From Clostridium sporogenes (GTDB lineage Bacteria; Bacillota; Clostridia; Clostridiales; Clostridiaceae), in assembly GCF_001020205.1 (NCBI RefSeq), contig NZ_CP011663.1:1674001-1738000 (forward strand): a stretch of 64,000 nucleotides of DNA, written 5' to 3'. Positions within the stretch are counted from its first letter, which is position 1. Every line of letters starts with the position of its first letter. Below, in pieces: positions 42,717-50,427 of this stretch. The notes below the pieces were generated by a model. The model was not told the DNA's origin and did no database searches. It saw only the letters and a list, made by a program, of their open reading frames with translations. Both the position numbers and the translations under genes were made by a program.

Positions 42717-42845
42717 TTTTGATAGATATATAAATATAATTTTATGTTTTTACTAGCATAAAAAAATTTCATTAATTTTCACTAATACTATGTGGTAAGA
42801 TAAAAATATATTAAATAATAAATTTTATAATGTTATTAAATTTAA

Positions 42846-42867
42846 AAGGCAGCTTTTCAGCTGCCTT
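42846..42867 (+). terminator. Terminator of spore-type cluster
   Basis: Perfect 9-bp stem AAGGCAGCT (42846-42854) with 42859-42867, 4-nt loop, then T7. Confidence 0.93.
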
Positions 42868-42954
42868 AATTGTTTTTTTATTCTATAATTAAATTTTATT
42901 CATCATAGAATAATGTAATATATATTAAAATCTTATTGTATGTAAATATTTATA

Positions 42955-43110
42955 ATGAAAAGAGGGGGGCTTTTATCTGTATTTAGATTAATAGCTATTT
43001 CAATGTTTATAATGGCTGCAATGTTATTATTCCTTATGATAAATAACCTTCATAACATGATGACAGATAAAGATCTTGAATTAAAAGATTCAGCAAACCT
43101 AAGAGTTTAA
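42955..43110 (+). CDS. Possible small membrane protein (51 aa)
   Basis: An ATG-initiated frame of 51 codons encodes a protein with one hydrophobic helix (about residues 9-29) and a short charged tail. No homologue recognised. There is no ribosome site before the ATG; a GAGGGGGG lies inside the fourth to fifth codons instead, with no start codon at a fitting distance. It may be a true small protein or the remnant of a gene whose start has been lost. Otherwise the stretch 42868-43340 holds nothing recognisable. Confidence 0.4.
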   Translation: MKRGGLLSVFRLIAISMFIMAAMLLFLMINNLHNMMTDKDLELKDSANLRV

Positions 43111-43340
43111 TTAAAATAGGAAATGAGAATAATTTGGAAACCCGGTTTGTATTTTATATCTTTTAGCTATTAATTATTTAATCTAGCCCTCTAGCAAGAG
43201 ATATTGCTTTGTAGAAGAAAAGATTGAATTCATTGAAAAATATATCTAGATGTTATATGATAATGAATACAATCATTAATTTATGAAAAATTGTATAGAC
43301 CAGTATTATAATATTGTATTTCATATTATGGAGGGTGATT

Positions 43341-43703
43341 ATGTACGAATCAAGGGAAAATTATTTAGAAACAATTTTTATATTAAAAAATAGAAATGGT
43401 AGTGTAAGATCTATTGATATTGCAAAAGAACTTAATTTTAGTAAACCAAGTGTTAGCCATGCAGTAGGTTTATTAAAAAAATCTGGACATATTGATATAG
43501 ATAGTAAAGGATATATAACACTTACCCCTATTGGACATGAAAAAGCAGAAAGCATATATGAACGTCATGAGATATTGACTAGATTTTTTGTTGAAACAGC
43601 AAAGGTATCTGAAGAGATAGCTGAAAAAGATGCTTGCAAAGTTGAACATATAATAAGCGATGAAACTTTTCAAGGAATTAAAGAATTTATGAAAAAGTGG
43701 TAA
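43341..43703 (+). CDS. DtxR/MntR-type metal-dependent regulator (short form)
   Basis: 120 residues. The N-terminal winged helix has S-R-E-N-Y-L-E-T-I-F-I-L-K, V-R-S-I-D-I-A-K-E-L and K-P-S-V-S-H-A-V. The dimerisation domain has H-E-I-L-T-R-F-F and A-C-K-V-E-H-I-I-S, with Glu, Cys and His at the positions that bind the metal in MntR/IdeR. The SH3 domain is missing, as in MntR-like small members. GGAGGGTG decides the start (frame open from 43314). Downstream is a broken ABC exporter gene, which may have been its target. Confidence 0.88.
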   Translation: MYESRENYLETIFILKNRNGSVRSIDIAKELNFSKPSVSHAVGLLKKSGHIDIDSKGYITLTPIGHEKAESIYERHEILTRFFVETAKVSEEIAEKDACKVEHIISDETFQGIKEFMKKW

Positions 43704-43750
43704 GAAAAGGACATAAATTTTTTGTGTTTTGGATCATGTATTTCTACTAG

Positions 43751-43930
43751 CTGATTATAATGATTGCTCATAGATTAAAAACAGTAAAGCAGGCAGATCA
43801 GATTATTGTTTTAGATAATGGTAAAATAGTTCAGAAGGGTACACACAATCAGTTAATTAATAAACCAGGTATCTATGCTGATTTTATTGGAGTACGTAAA
43901 AAGGCTATTGGATGGAAAATTGTTAGCTAA
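43751..43930 (+). pseudogene. Fragment of an ABC exporter (C-terminal end)
   Basis: Codons from 43751 read L-I-I-M-I-A-H-R-L-K-T-V and continue with I-V-L-D-N-G-K-I-V-Q-K-G-T-H. These are the H-loop and end of a fused membrane-ATPase exporter of the MsbA/LmrA type. An in-frame stop lies just upstream, and nothing of Walker A, the signature or the membrane domain remains. A decayed gene remnant. Confidence 0.82.
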
Positions 43931-44003
43931 ATAATTTAGTTTTTATCTATTGACTCTTACATTATGTGATAGTGTATATTAAGCTTATAAAGGAGAGGAT
44001 AAT

Positions 44004-44924
44004 GTGGATATTACACTATTACGTTCTGATAAAATTTATAAAAAGATCATGAATTCACCAAAGGAAAAGAGGGATGATATTTATCGTTATGAATTGATGA
44101 AACCCTTTGAGTTTAAGTGGTCTTGTATCAATGTACCTCTTAACTCACAACAAAAAGGAGGTTATGATGTAATTATAGCAAGTAGCATGCTTGGCTATTT
44201 GCCACCATCAGATATAGATGAAAAACAAAAAGAAGCTATAAATTTAATTTCAAAGGATAATTTATGGAGAATTTGTGAAAAAACTATTAAAAATTCTTTA
44301 GAGTGTTTTACAAAGTTAGGGTATGAATTACCAGTAAAAGACTATAAGTTTTCACTTGTGCTTGGTAATCCCAAAAGTCCATATTTATCTATGAGTGATG
44401 GTTATGCTGGAGATGGAGGTGTCCCTGGATATATTTTTGTGGGACTTGTACCAAATGAATATACTATTAGTAGGATTCCTGCTGTGTTGGCTCATGAATG
44501 CAATCATAATGTGCGTTTTCAGTTTGAAAAGTGGAAAAATGATATTACATTAGGAGAAATGATGATTTGTGAAGGACTTGCTGAAAATTTTGCTACCTCA
44601 ATGTTTGGGGAAGATATGATTGGACCTTGGGTAAGTAAAACTGATATAGATACTCTTAATGATTATATCAAGCCAATTATTAAAGATGGCTTAGATGCAA
44701 AAGGTCTTGAAAATATTTCAGCTTATCTTTGGGGGGATGAATTTGCACAATTACAGGGATATTTACCTGTAGGACTTCCTTATTGTGCTGGTTATGCATG
44801 TGGTTATTATATGATTAAGCATTATTTGAGAAAGACAGGAAAATCAATTGAAGAGGCTACATTAACACCTGCCAGTGAAATCATGAAGGAAATACAGGAT
44901 TTTTGGGACCATAAGTCATCTTAA
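44004..44924 (+). CDS. DUF2268 zinc-metallopeptidase-like protein
   Basis: 306 residues. The zinc motif H164-E165-C-N-H168 sits in A-V-L-A-H-E-C-N-H, and a downstream E190 in C-E-G-L-A-E-N-F fits the third ligand of gluzincin-type peptidases. This is the DUF2268 family. No signal peptide or membrane helix, so probably cytoplasmic. GTG start five bases after AGGAGAGG; the overlapping ATG at 44002 is in another frame. Substrate unknown. Its position behind an ABC exporter remnant suggests that they once formed a unit. Confidence 0.83.
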   Translation: MDITLLRSDKIYKKIMNSPKEKRDDIYRYELMKPFEFKWSCINVPLNSQQKGGYDVIIASSMLGYLPPSDIDEKQKEAINLISKDNLWRICEKTIKNSLECFTKLGYELPVKDYKFSLVLGNPKSPYLSMSDGYAGDGGVPGYIFVGLVPNEYTISRIPAVLAHECNHNVRFQFEKWKNDITLGEMMICEGLAENFATSMFGEDMIGPWVSKTDIDTLNDYIKPIIKDGLDAKGLENISAYLWGDEFAQLQGYLPVGLPYCAGYACGYYMIKHYLRKTGKSIEEATLTPASEIMKEIQDFWDHKSS

Positions 44925-44974
44925 AATTGTAAATTAAACCTAAGTTAAATATATAGATAAATAATAAAGTATAT

Positions 44975-45006
44975 AAGTCAGTAAGATTTTAAATCTTAAC
45001 TGACTT
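44975..45006 (+). terminator. Terminator after DUF2268 gene
   Basis: About 15 bp of stem (44975-44989 with 44991-45006, one bulge) with a minimal loop and a T-rich run. Confidence 0.85.
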
Positions 45007-45110
45007 TTTTATTTTATGAATATTATAAAATTTTAAAATTAAAGGTTATATTTTCTAATACGATAATATTTTATGAAAATATAATGTAATTTGGAAAGGA
45101 GTTTAACTTA

Positions 45111-45479
45111 ATGTTAAAAATCCAATATGATAAAATTATTCAAGAACAAATTTCTAATTCTTTTAAAAATAGAAAGAAGGAAACTATAAAAAATAATAAT
45201 GAGAAAAATAAAGTTTTTGATATTAAAAAATTTTCTTCAAATAATAAGAGAGCTAGAGTAGAGAAATATTTTTTAGAAGGTAATGTAATAAAGTTATATT
45301 TATTAGAAAATGGAATAAAAGTAAAGTGTCTCAAAAGAATCCCTTTAAAAGATGCAAGTGCATCAATTTTAGCTCAAATAGAGAATGTGAGTCCAGAAGA
45401 GTTACGTATAATTGTTCAAATGCAGCAGGATGAAAAGAAAAAGAATGAAAATAAAGAATGTAGCAGTTATTATTTATAA
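45111..45479 (+). CDS. Hypothetical protein, 122 aa
   Basis: Not recognised. The first 50 residues are polar, rich in Lys and Asn and probably disordered or coiled. Residues 50-75 look like beta strands (Y-F-L-E-G-N-V-I-K-L-Y-L-L) and 80-110 like a helix. No signal peptide, membrane segment or cysteine motif (one C in K-V-K-C and one near the end). Clear AAAGGAG ribosome site and typical codon use, so it is probably real. Own terminator 170 bases behind. Confidence 0.7.
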   Translation: MLKIQYDKIIQEQISNSFKNRKKETIKNNNEKNKVFDIKKFSSNNKRARVEKYFLEGNVIKLYLLENGIKVKCLKRIPLKDASASILAQIENVSPEELRIIVQMQQDEKKKNENKECSSYYL

Positions 45480-45646
45480 TGTTAAAAACTATTTAAAATA
45501 ATTTTTATATGATTTTAATAAAGTATTCAATATTTAATATTATCTCTTTTAAAATATAATATTAATTAATATTAACTTATATTTTAACATTAATTATATG
45601 ACTTTTCTTGTTGTTTCCTAAGTTTTTAACACAATATTTCATTGAT

Positions 45647-45688
45647 ATAGTCCTAGGGAGGAAATTTAGTATTTCTACATAGGGCTAT
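45647..45688 (+). terminator. Terminator-like hairpin upstream of abl operon
   Basis: 9-bp stem ATAGTCCTA (45647-45655) with 45680-45688, one G-T pair, plus an inner GAAAT/ATTTC arm, followed by T5. It ends the hypothetical gene or is a leftover leader. It lies upstream of the abl promoter, so it does not attenuate it. Confidence 0.65.
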
Positions 45689-45778
45689 TTTTATACAGTT
45701 TTTAGCATTGATTAATTTTAAATTTGGTATATTTTAGGTAAATATCAACATATCTAAAAGTTTATAATAAAAATAAAT

Positions 45779-45820
45779 TTTACATCTAACAACTTTTATT
45801 GTATAATTAAGTTGTTAGAT
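45779..45820 (+). promoter_or_regulatory. Promoter and operator of abl operon
   Basis: TTTACA (45779-45784), 17-bp spacer, TATAAT (45802-45807). A perfect inverted repeat, ATCTAACAACTT (45784-45795) with its complement at 45809-45820, flanks the -10 box. A protein bound here would block RNA polymerase. Confidence 0.75.
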
Positions 45821-45852
45821 AACTTTACTAATACATTTCTAAGGAGGTAGTA

Positions 45853-46704
45853 ATGTTCGATACTACAATTAATATAAGCAATTCTAAAATTCAGCATGGA
45901 CCTAAAAATAATAGAATATATCTTATGCATCTTCAAAAAGAAGATATGCCTAAAATTTTAGATGATTTAGATTCTCTAGCAAATTTTTATGGTTATTCAA
46001 AAATATTTGCTAAAGTTCCAAAAGCTTCAGCTAAAACTTTTTTTGAATATGGATATATTTCAGAGGCAAAAATATCACGTTTCTTTAATGGGACTGAAGA
46101 CTGTATTTTCATGGCAAAATATATGGATAATAAAAGAAATACAGAAATAGACAAAGATCTAAATAGAAAGGTTTTAGACGTTGCTCTTTCAAAAAAACTT
46201 GAAAATTCATTTAAGAATAATTCAGTTGATTATAATCTACCAAAAGAATTTTCATTCAAAAAGGCCAAGCCTTCAGATGCATCTAAAATGGCTGCTCTAT
46301 ATTCAAAAGTTTTTAATTCATATCCTTTTCCCGTTTCAGATCCACAATATATAAAAGAAACAATGAATGACAATGTTATTTATTTCGGAGTATGGAAAGG
46401 TAATGATATAGTAGCACTTTCATCTTGTGAAATGTGTTTAGAAGATAAAAATGTTGAAATGACTGATTTTGCAGTTGTTCCGGATTATAGAGGACATAAG
46501 TTTGCCTATTTTCTACTTGGAGAAATGGAAAAGGAAATGAGAAAAAGGGAAATTAAGACAGCATATACAATAGCTCGCTCAACATCTTATGGAATGAATA
46601 GTACCTTTGCTAAATGTGGATATAGCTTTAAAGGGAGACTTATAAAAAATACTCAAATAGGTGGCGATATAGAGGATATGAACGTTTGGTCTAAGGCTTT
46701 ATAA
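45853..46704 (+). CDS. ablB: Beta-lysine N6-acetyltransferase
   Basis: 283 residues. AblB acetylates beta-lysine to N6-acetyl-beta-lysine, a compatible solute in methanogens and some bacteria. The N-terminal half has the family's L-x-L-Q-K-E-D and Y-G-Y-S-K-I-F-A-K-V-P segments. The C-terminal GNAT domain has the acetyl-CoA loop (V-V-P-D-Y-R-G-H-K-F-A near 214-224) and E-M-T-D-F-A-V-V. It precedes kamA by 76 bases (the reverse of the usual ablA-ablB order) under one promoter. AAGGAGG ribosome site. Confidence 0.9.
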   Translation: MFDTTINISNSKIQHGPKNNRIYLMHLQKEDMPKILDDLDSLANFYGYSKIFAKVPKASAKTFFEYGYISEAKISRFFNGTEDCIFMAKYMDNKRNTEIDKDLNRKVLDVALSKKLENSFKNNSVDYNLPKEFSFKKAKPSDASKMAALYSKVFNSYPFPVSDPQYIKETMNDNVIYFGVWKGNDIVALSSCEMCLEDKNVEMTDFAVVPDYRGHKFAYFLLGEMEKEMRKREIKTAYTIARSTSYGMNSTFAKCGYSFKGRLIKNTQIGGDIEDMNVWSKAL

Positions 46705-46780
46705 TATATAAGAATAAATTTTATTATAATTAGTTATGAATTTCAAAAAGATAACTCAGCTAAATATAAGGAGGTTTTTT

Positions 46781-48043
46781 ATGAATAATGATTTAAATTC
46801 AAATACAAAAAGATTTTTTAAGAATGTTAACCCTGAAGATTGGAACAGCTGGATATGGCAGATGCAAAACAGAGTGGAAACTGTAGAGCAGCTAAAAAGA
46901 CACATAGATCTTACTAATGAGGAAGAAATGGGAATAAGAAAGTGTCTGGATTCTTTAAGAATGGCCATAACTCCTTATTATCTTTCCCTTATAGACCCAA
47001 GTGATCCCAATGATCCAATAAGAAAACAGGCAATACCAACTTCTTTAGAACTTAAAAGGTCTAGTTATGATATTGATGATCCTCTTCATGAGGAAGCGGA
47101 TTCTCCAGTTCCAGGACTTACACATAGATATCCCGATAGAGTACTTCTTCTTGTTACTGATAAATGCTCTATGTATTGTAGGCATTGTACTAGAAGAAGA
47201 TTTGCAGGTCAAAATGATCATTCTCTTCCAATGAATCAGATTGAAAAGGCTATAGAATATATAGCAAACACTCCTACTATAAGGGACGTTCTTCTATCAG
47301 GTGGAGATGCTCTTTTAATATCAGATGAAAAACTTGAAAAAATAATAAAAAAAATAAGAGATATACCACATGTGGAAATAATAAGAATAGGAAGCAGAGT
47401 TCCTGTTGTAATGCCTCAAAGAATAACCCCTAATCTTGTAGAAATGCTTAAAAAATATCATCCTATATGGTTAAATACCCATTTCAATCATCCAAGGGAA
47501 ATAACACCAGAATCTAAAAAAGCCTGTGAAATGCTTGCAAATTCAGGTATTCCTCTTGGAAATCAGACAGTACTTCTAAGAGGAATAAATGATTGCCTTC
47601 ACGTTATGAAAAAATTAATGCATGAGCTTGTAAAAATAAGAGTTAGACCATATTATATATACCAATGTGATCTTTCTATGGGAATAGAACATTTTAGAAC
47701 TAAAGTTACAAAAGGTATTGAAATAATAGAAGGACTTAGAGGACATACCTCTGGATTTGCAGTACCTACTTTTGTAATAGATGCACCTGGTGGTGGTGGT
47801 AAAATTCCTGTTATGCCAAGTTATGTAATATCAAGAGCAGAAAATAAGGTGATTCTTAGAAACTTTGAAGGAGTGATAACTACATATAATGAACCTGATA
47901 ATTATTCTTCAGATTGTAAATGTCAGGTTTGTTCAGGTAAGAAAGGCATAAAGCTTGTAGGTATTTCAAGGCTTGTTTATGATGAGAAAATAGCTCTTGA
48001 ACCTTCAGGTCTTAGAAGAAATATAAGAAATGGAAATGAATAA
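46781..48043 (+). CDS. kamA: Lysine 2,3-aminomutase
   Basis: 420 residues. Radical-SAM, PLP-dependent enzyme converting L-lysine to L-beta-lysine. The [4Fe-4S] cysteines are C129, C133 and C136 (C-S-M-Y-C-R-H-C), the PLP lysine is K341 in P-G-G-G-G-K, and the substrate aspartates are D297 and D334. These are each four residues later than in the C. subterminale enzyme, so the active site is intact. AAGGAGG places the start at 46781, though the frame opens at 46736. With AblB it makes N6-acetyl-beta-lysine (osmoprotection); alternatively beta-lysine feeds lysine fermentation, but none of those genes is here. Confidence 0.96.
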   Translation: MNNDLNSNTKRFFKNVNPEDWNSWIWQMQNRVETVEQLKRHIDLTNEEEMGIRKCLDSLRMAITPYYLSLIDPSDPNDPIRKQAIPTSLELKRSSYDIDDPLHEEADSPVPGLTHRYPDRVLLLVTDKCSMYCRHCTRRRFAGQNDHSLPMNQIEKAIEYIANTPTIRDVLLSGGDALLISDEKLEKIIKKIRDIPHVEIIRIGSRVPVVMPQRITPNLVEMLKKYHPIWLNTHFNHPREITPESKKACEMLANSGIPLGNQTVLLRGINDCLHVMKKLMHELVKIRVRPYYIYQCDLSMGIEHFRTKVTKGIEIIEGLRGHTSGFAVPTFVIDAPGGGGKIPVMPSYVISRAENKVILRNFEGVITTYNEPDNYSSDCKCQVCSGKKGIKLVGISRLVYDEKIALEPSGLRRNIRNGNE

Positions 48044-48078
48044 TATAAAATTAAATTTATGTTTATTAGTATGATATT

Positions 48079-48136
48079 TAAATAAATAGTCCTATAAAGT
48101 AGAATTTAAGAGTGCTTTTATAGGACTATTTATTTA
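48079..48136 (+). terminator. Terminator of abl operon
   Basis: Perfect 20-bp stem (48079-48098 with 48117-48136), 18-nt loop. Confidence 0.88.
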
Positions 48137-48283
48137 TGTATCTAAAAGAAAACAATATATATTGGAAAATTTTATGGTGTTTTAAATGGTAAATATGTAT
48201 AAAAAGTTTAAGTATTTAATTAGATATAGCGATATATATATAGTATTATAAAAAATATTTTATATGAAATGGGTGTTCAAAAT

Positions 48284-49138
48284 ATGACAAAAATAAGTTT
48301 AGATAGTTTGATTAGTAAAGTTGAAGATATGCCTGTTCTACCAGATAGAATAAATAAGATAATATCTCTTACAGAAGATCCTTATTCTACAGTAGAAGAA
48401 TTGGAAAAGGAGATATTAACTGATCAAAGTCTCACATCCAAAATATTAAAATTAGCTAATTCAACTTATTATGGATATGCTAGAAGAATTGATACTGTAT
48501 CAGAAGCTACTGTACTTTTAGGTGCTCAGGCAATAAAAAGTTTGGCTCTTGCATCAGCAGTGAGTGAATATCTTGTAAAAGAACTTCCTGGAGGATATGG
48601 TCTTGAGAAATATGAGCTCTGGAATCAATCTCAAAGTTGTGCTATAATAGCAAGATTTATAGCTAAAAAATTAAAATATTCTAAAGCTGAACAAGCTTAT
48701 GTTGCAGGACTTTTAAGAGATATTGGTAAAACTATATTAAATTATTATGTAGCTAAAGAATACCAAATTATAATAAATAAAGTAGATGAAGAGGGAAAAA
48801 CTTTTATAGAAGCAGAGGAAGAAATTCTTGGATTTAATCATGGAGAAGTAGGAGCTAAAATAGCTGAAAAATGGAATTTTCCATTGTCTTTAGTAGAGAG
48901 TATTCGTTATCATCATTCACCGGAAATATCAAAAGAAGATCCTAAATTAGTTTCTATAGTACATATAGCAGATTCAATTACTATGATGTTAGGTGTAGGT
49001 GTTGGAAATGACGGATTATCCTATAAATTTTCAGATTTTGTTCTTGAAACTTTAAATATAGAAGGAGAAGTTATTGAAAGTATAATTTGTGAATCTGTAG
49101 ATTATTTAAATGACAATGATAGTTTTAACATTGTTTAA
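48284..49138 (+). CDS. HDOD-domain signalling protein
   Basis: 284 residues, nearly all an HDOD domain (M-P-V-L-P at 12-16, D-Q-S-L-T-S-K-I-L-K-L-A-N-S, then R-Y-H-H). The HD metal site is degenerate, with L-R-D-I-G-K replacing H-D, as expected for HDOD rather than active HD-GYP. Such proteins act as scaffolds in signalling (motility, c-di-GMP, stress). The start is uncertain: the ATG at 48269 has no ribosome site, and 48284 has only a weak GGGTG. Monocistronic. Confidence 0.88.
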   Translation: MTKISLDSLISKVEDMPVLPDRINKIISLTEDPYSTVEELEKEILTDQSLTSKILKLANSTYYGYARRIDTVSEATVLLGAQAIKSLALASAVSEYLVKELPGGYGLEKYELWNQSQSCAIIARFIAKKLKYSKAEQAYVAGLLRDIGKTILNYYVAKEYQIIINKVDEEGKTFIEAEEEILGFNHGEVGAKIAEKWNFPLSLVESIRYHHSPEISKEDPKLVSIVHIADSITMMLGVGVGNDGLSYKFSDFVLETLNIEGEVIESIICESVDYLNDNDSFNIV

Positions 49139-49178
49139 ATATTGAAAAATTTATAAATATAATATAATATTTATATAG

Positions 49179-49208
49179 AAACTTTCCTATGGCTATTTAG
49201 GAAAGTTT
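49179..49208 (+). terminator. Terminator after HDOD gene
   Basis: 10-11 bp stem (49179-49188 with 49199-49208, plus an A-T pair), followed by T-rich sequence. Confidence 0.88.
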
Positions 49209-49377
49209 TTTTATATAAAAATTGTTTTTAATTATATAAAATATAAAAAATAGAGTTATAATATTTATTTTTGTGAAATTTATATAATATATAATAATGT
49301 CAATATAAAGCTATATATATTCTGAAATTAATTTTTATGAGTATTTTATAAATTTTTACTATATTAAAGGAGTTAAT

Positions 49378-50232
49378 ATGAAAAATTTAAGAAAGTTTGT
49401 TTTAAAATCTATATGTTTAATCACATGTTTGTTTATAGTTGTAGGTGTATATTCTACATTTATAGAGCCTAAATTGTTAATTATAAAAAAGTTTACTGTA
49501 GAAAGTAATATATCAATTAAAACGGATAAAAGGGAAAATTTAAGAATAGCACATATTACAGATACTCATTTAGGTGAATTTTTTTCTTTAGAACAGTTAC
49601 AAAAAGTAGTTAACAAGATTAATGAAAACAATGTAGATATTGTTTTGTTTACAGGTGATTTAATGGACAATGCTAGTAAGTATAATCATATTGGTGAAAT
49701 AAGTAAGGTTTTAAGCAAGATACAGGCTAATAAAGGAAAGTATGCTGTATATGGCAATAGAGATTATGGTGGAGGGGCTGTACGATATTATAAATCAATA
49801 ATGAAAAAAAGCGGATTTAATGTGTTAGTTAATGAAAGTAAAACAATAAACATTGGTAGTGGAAAGAAAATTTCTCTTTTAGGAATAGATGATATACTTA
49901 TGGGAAATCCAGATGCACAAAAGCTTATGAAAAATATAAATAAAAATAATTATAATATATTGTTGATGCATGAACCAGATTACATAAATAATCTCTTGGA
50001 TTGTGATATTGATTTAACTTTAACAGGACATAGTCATGGAGGACAAGTGTATATACCATTTTATGGTGGAGTGGGGAAAACTCTATATGCAAAAAAATAC
50101 GAGAGAGGAATGTATGATTTGAAAAATATTAGGCAGGGGAAATTATATGTTAATACAGGTATTGGAAATACAAAAATTCCAATGAGATTTTGTAATATAC
50201 CCAATATAAGTATATTCAATATAAAGATTTAA
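49378..50232 (+). CDS. Membrane-anchored metallophosphoesterase
   Basis: 284 residues. One N-terminal membrane helix (about 10-28), then a calcineurin-like phosphoesterase domain with the metal motifs I-T-D-T-H-L-G, F-T-G-D-L-M-D-N, Y-G-N-R-D and G-H-S-H-G-G. It resembles YkuE/YaeI-type enzymes, which act on lipid-linked phosphates at the membrane. The expected N in G-N-H-D is present but His is replaced by Arg (G-N-R-D), which may reduce activity or change specificity. AAAGGAG ribosome site. Confidence 0.88.
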   Translation: MKNLRKFVLKSICLITCLFIVVGVYSTFIEPKLLIIKKFTVESNISIKTDKRENLRIAHITDTHLGEFFSLEQLQKVVNKINENNVDIVLFTGDLMDNASKYNHIGEISKVLSKIQANKGKYAVYGNRDYGGGAVRYYKSIMKKSGFNVLVNESKTINIGSGKKISLLGIDDILMGNPDAQKLMKNINKNNYNILLMHEPDYINNLLDCDIDLTLTGHSHGGQVYIPFYGGVGKTLYAKKYERGMYDLKNIRQGKLYVNTGIGNTKIPMRFCNIPNISIFNIKI

Positions 50233-50300
50233 AAAATTTATAATAATGTTCAATTTTTTGAGTTGATTAAGTTGATCAATAAAATCGGTGATTAAAAATA

Positions 50301-50337
50301 AGCCTAGGAACAAAAATTATAATTTTAGTCCTAGGCT
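50301..50337. terminator. Bidirectional terminator
   Basis: 9-bp GC-rich stem AGCCTAGGA (50301-50309) with 50329-50337, between the phosphoesterase gene and the convergent P-type ATPase gene. Confidence 0.85.
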
Positions 50338-50427
50338 ATTTATATATTTTAAAGTAAACTTAAATATTAGACAAACATCTAAAATATAGTTTTATTTAAA
50401 TTATTACTTTATATAGGTTATTTTTTA

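Noticed and set aside
45480..45852. Lysine riboswitch before the abl operon
   Set aside because: No L-box motifs; the hairpin at 45647-45688 lies upstream of the promoter and the inverted repeat surrounds the -10 box, so DNA-level control is more likely.
48079..48136. 20-bp inverted repeat as a mobile-element end
   Set aside because: Position directly behind kamA and stem-loop form fit a terminator; no transposase or target duplication.
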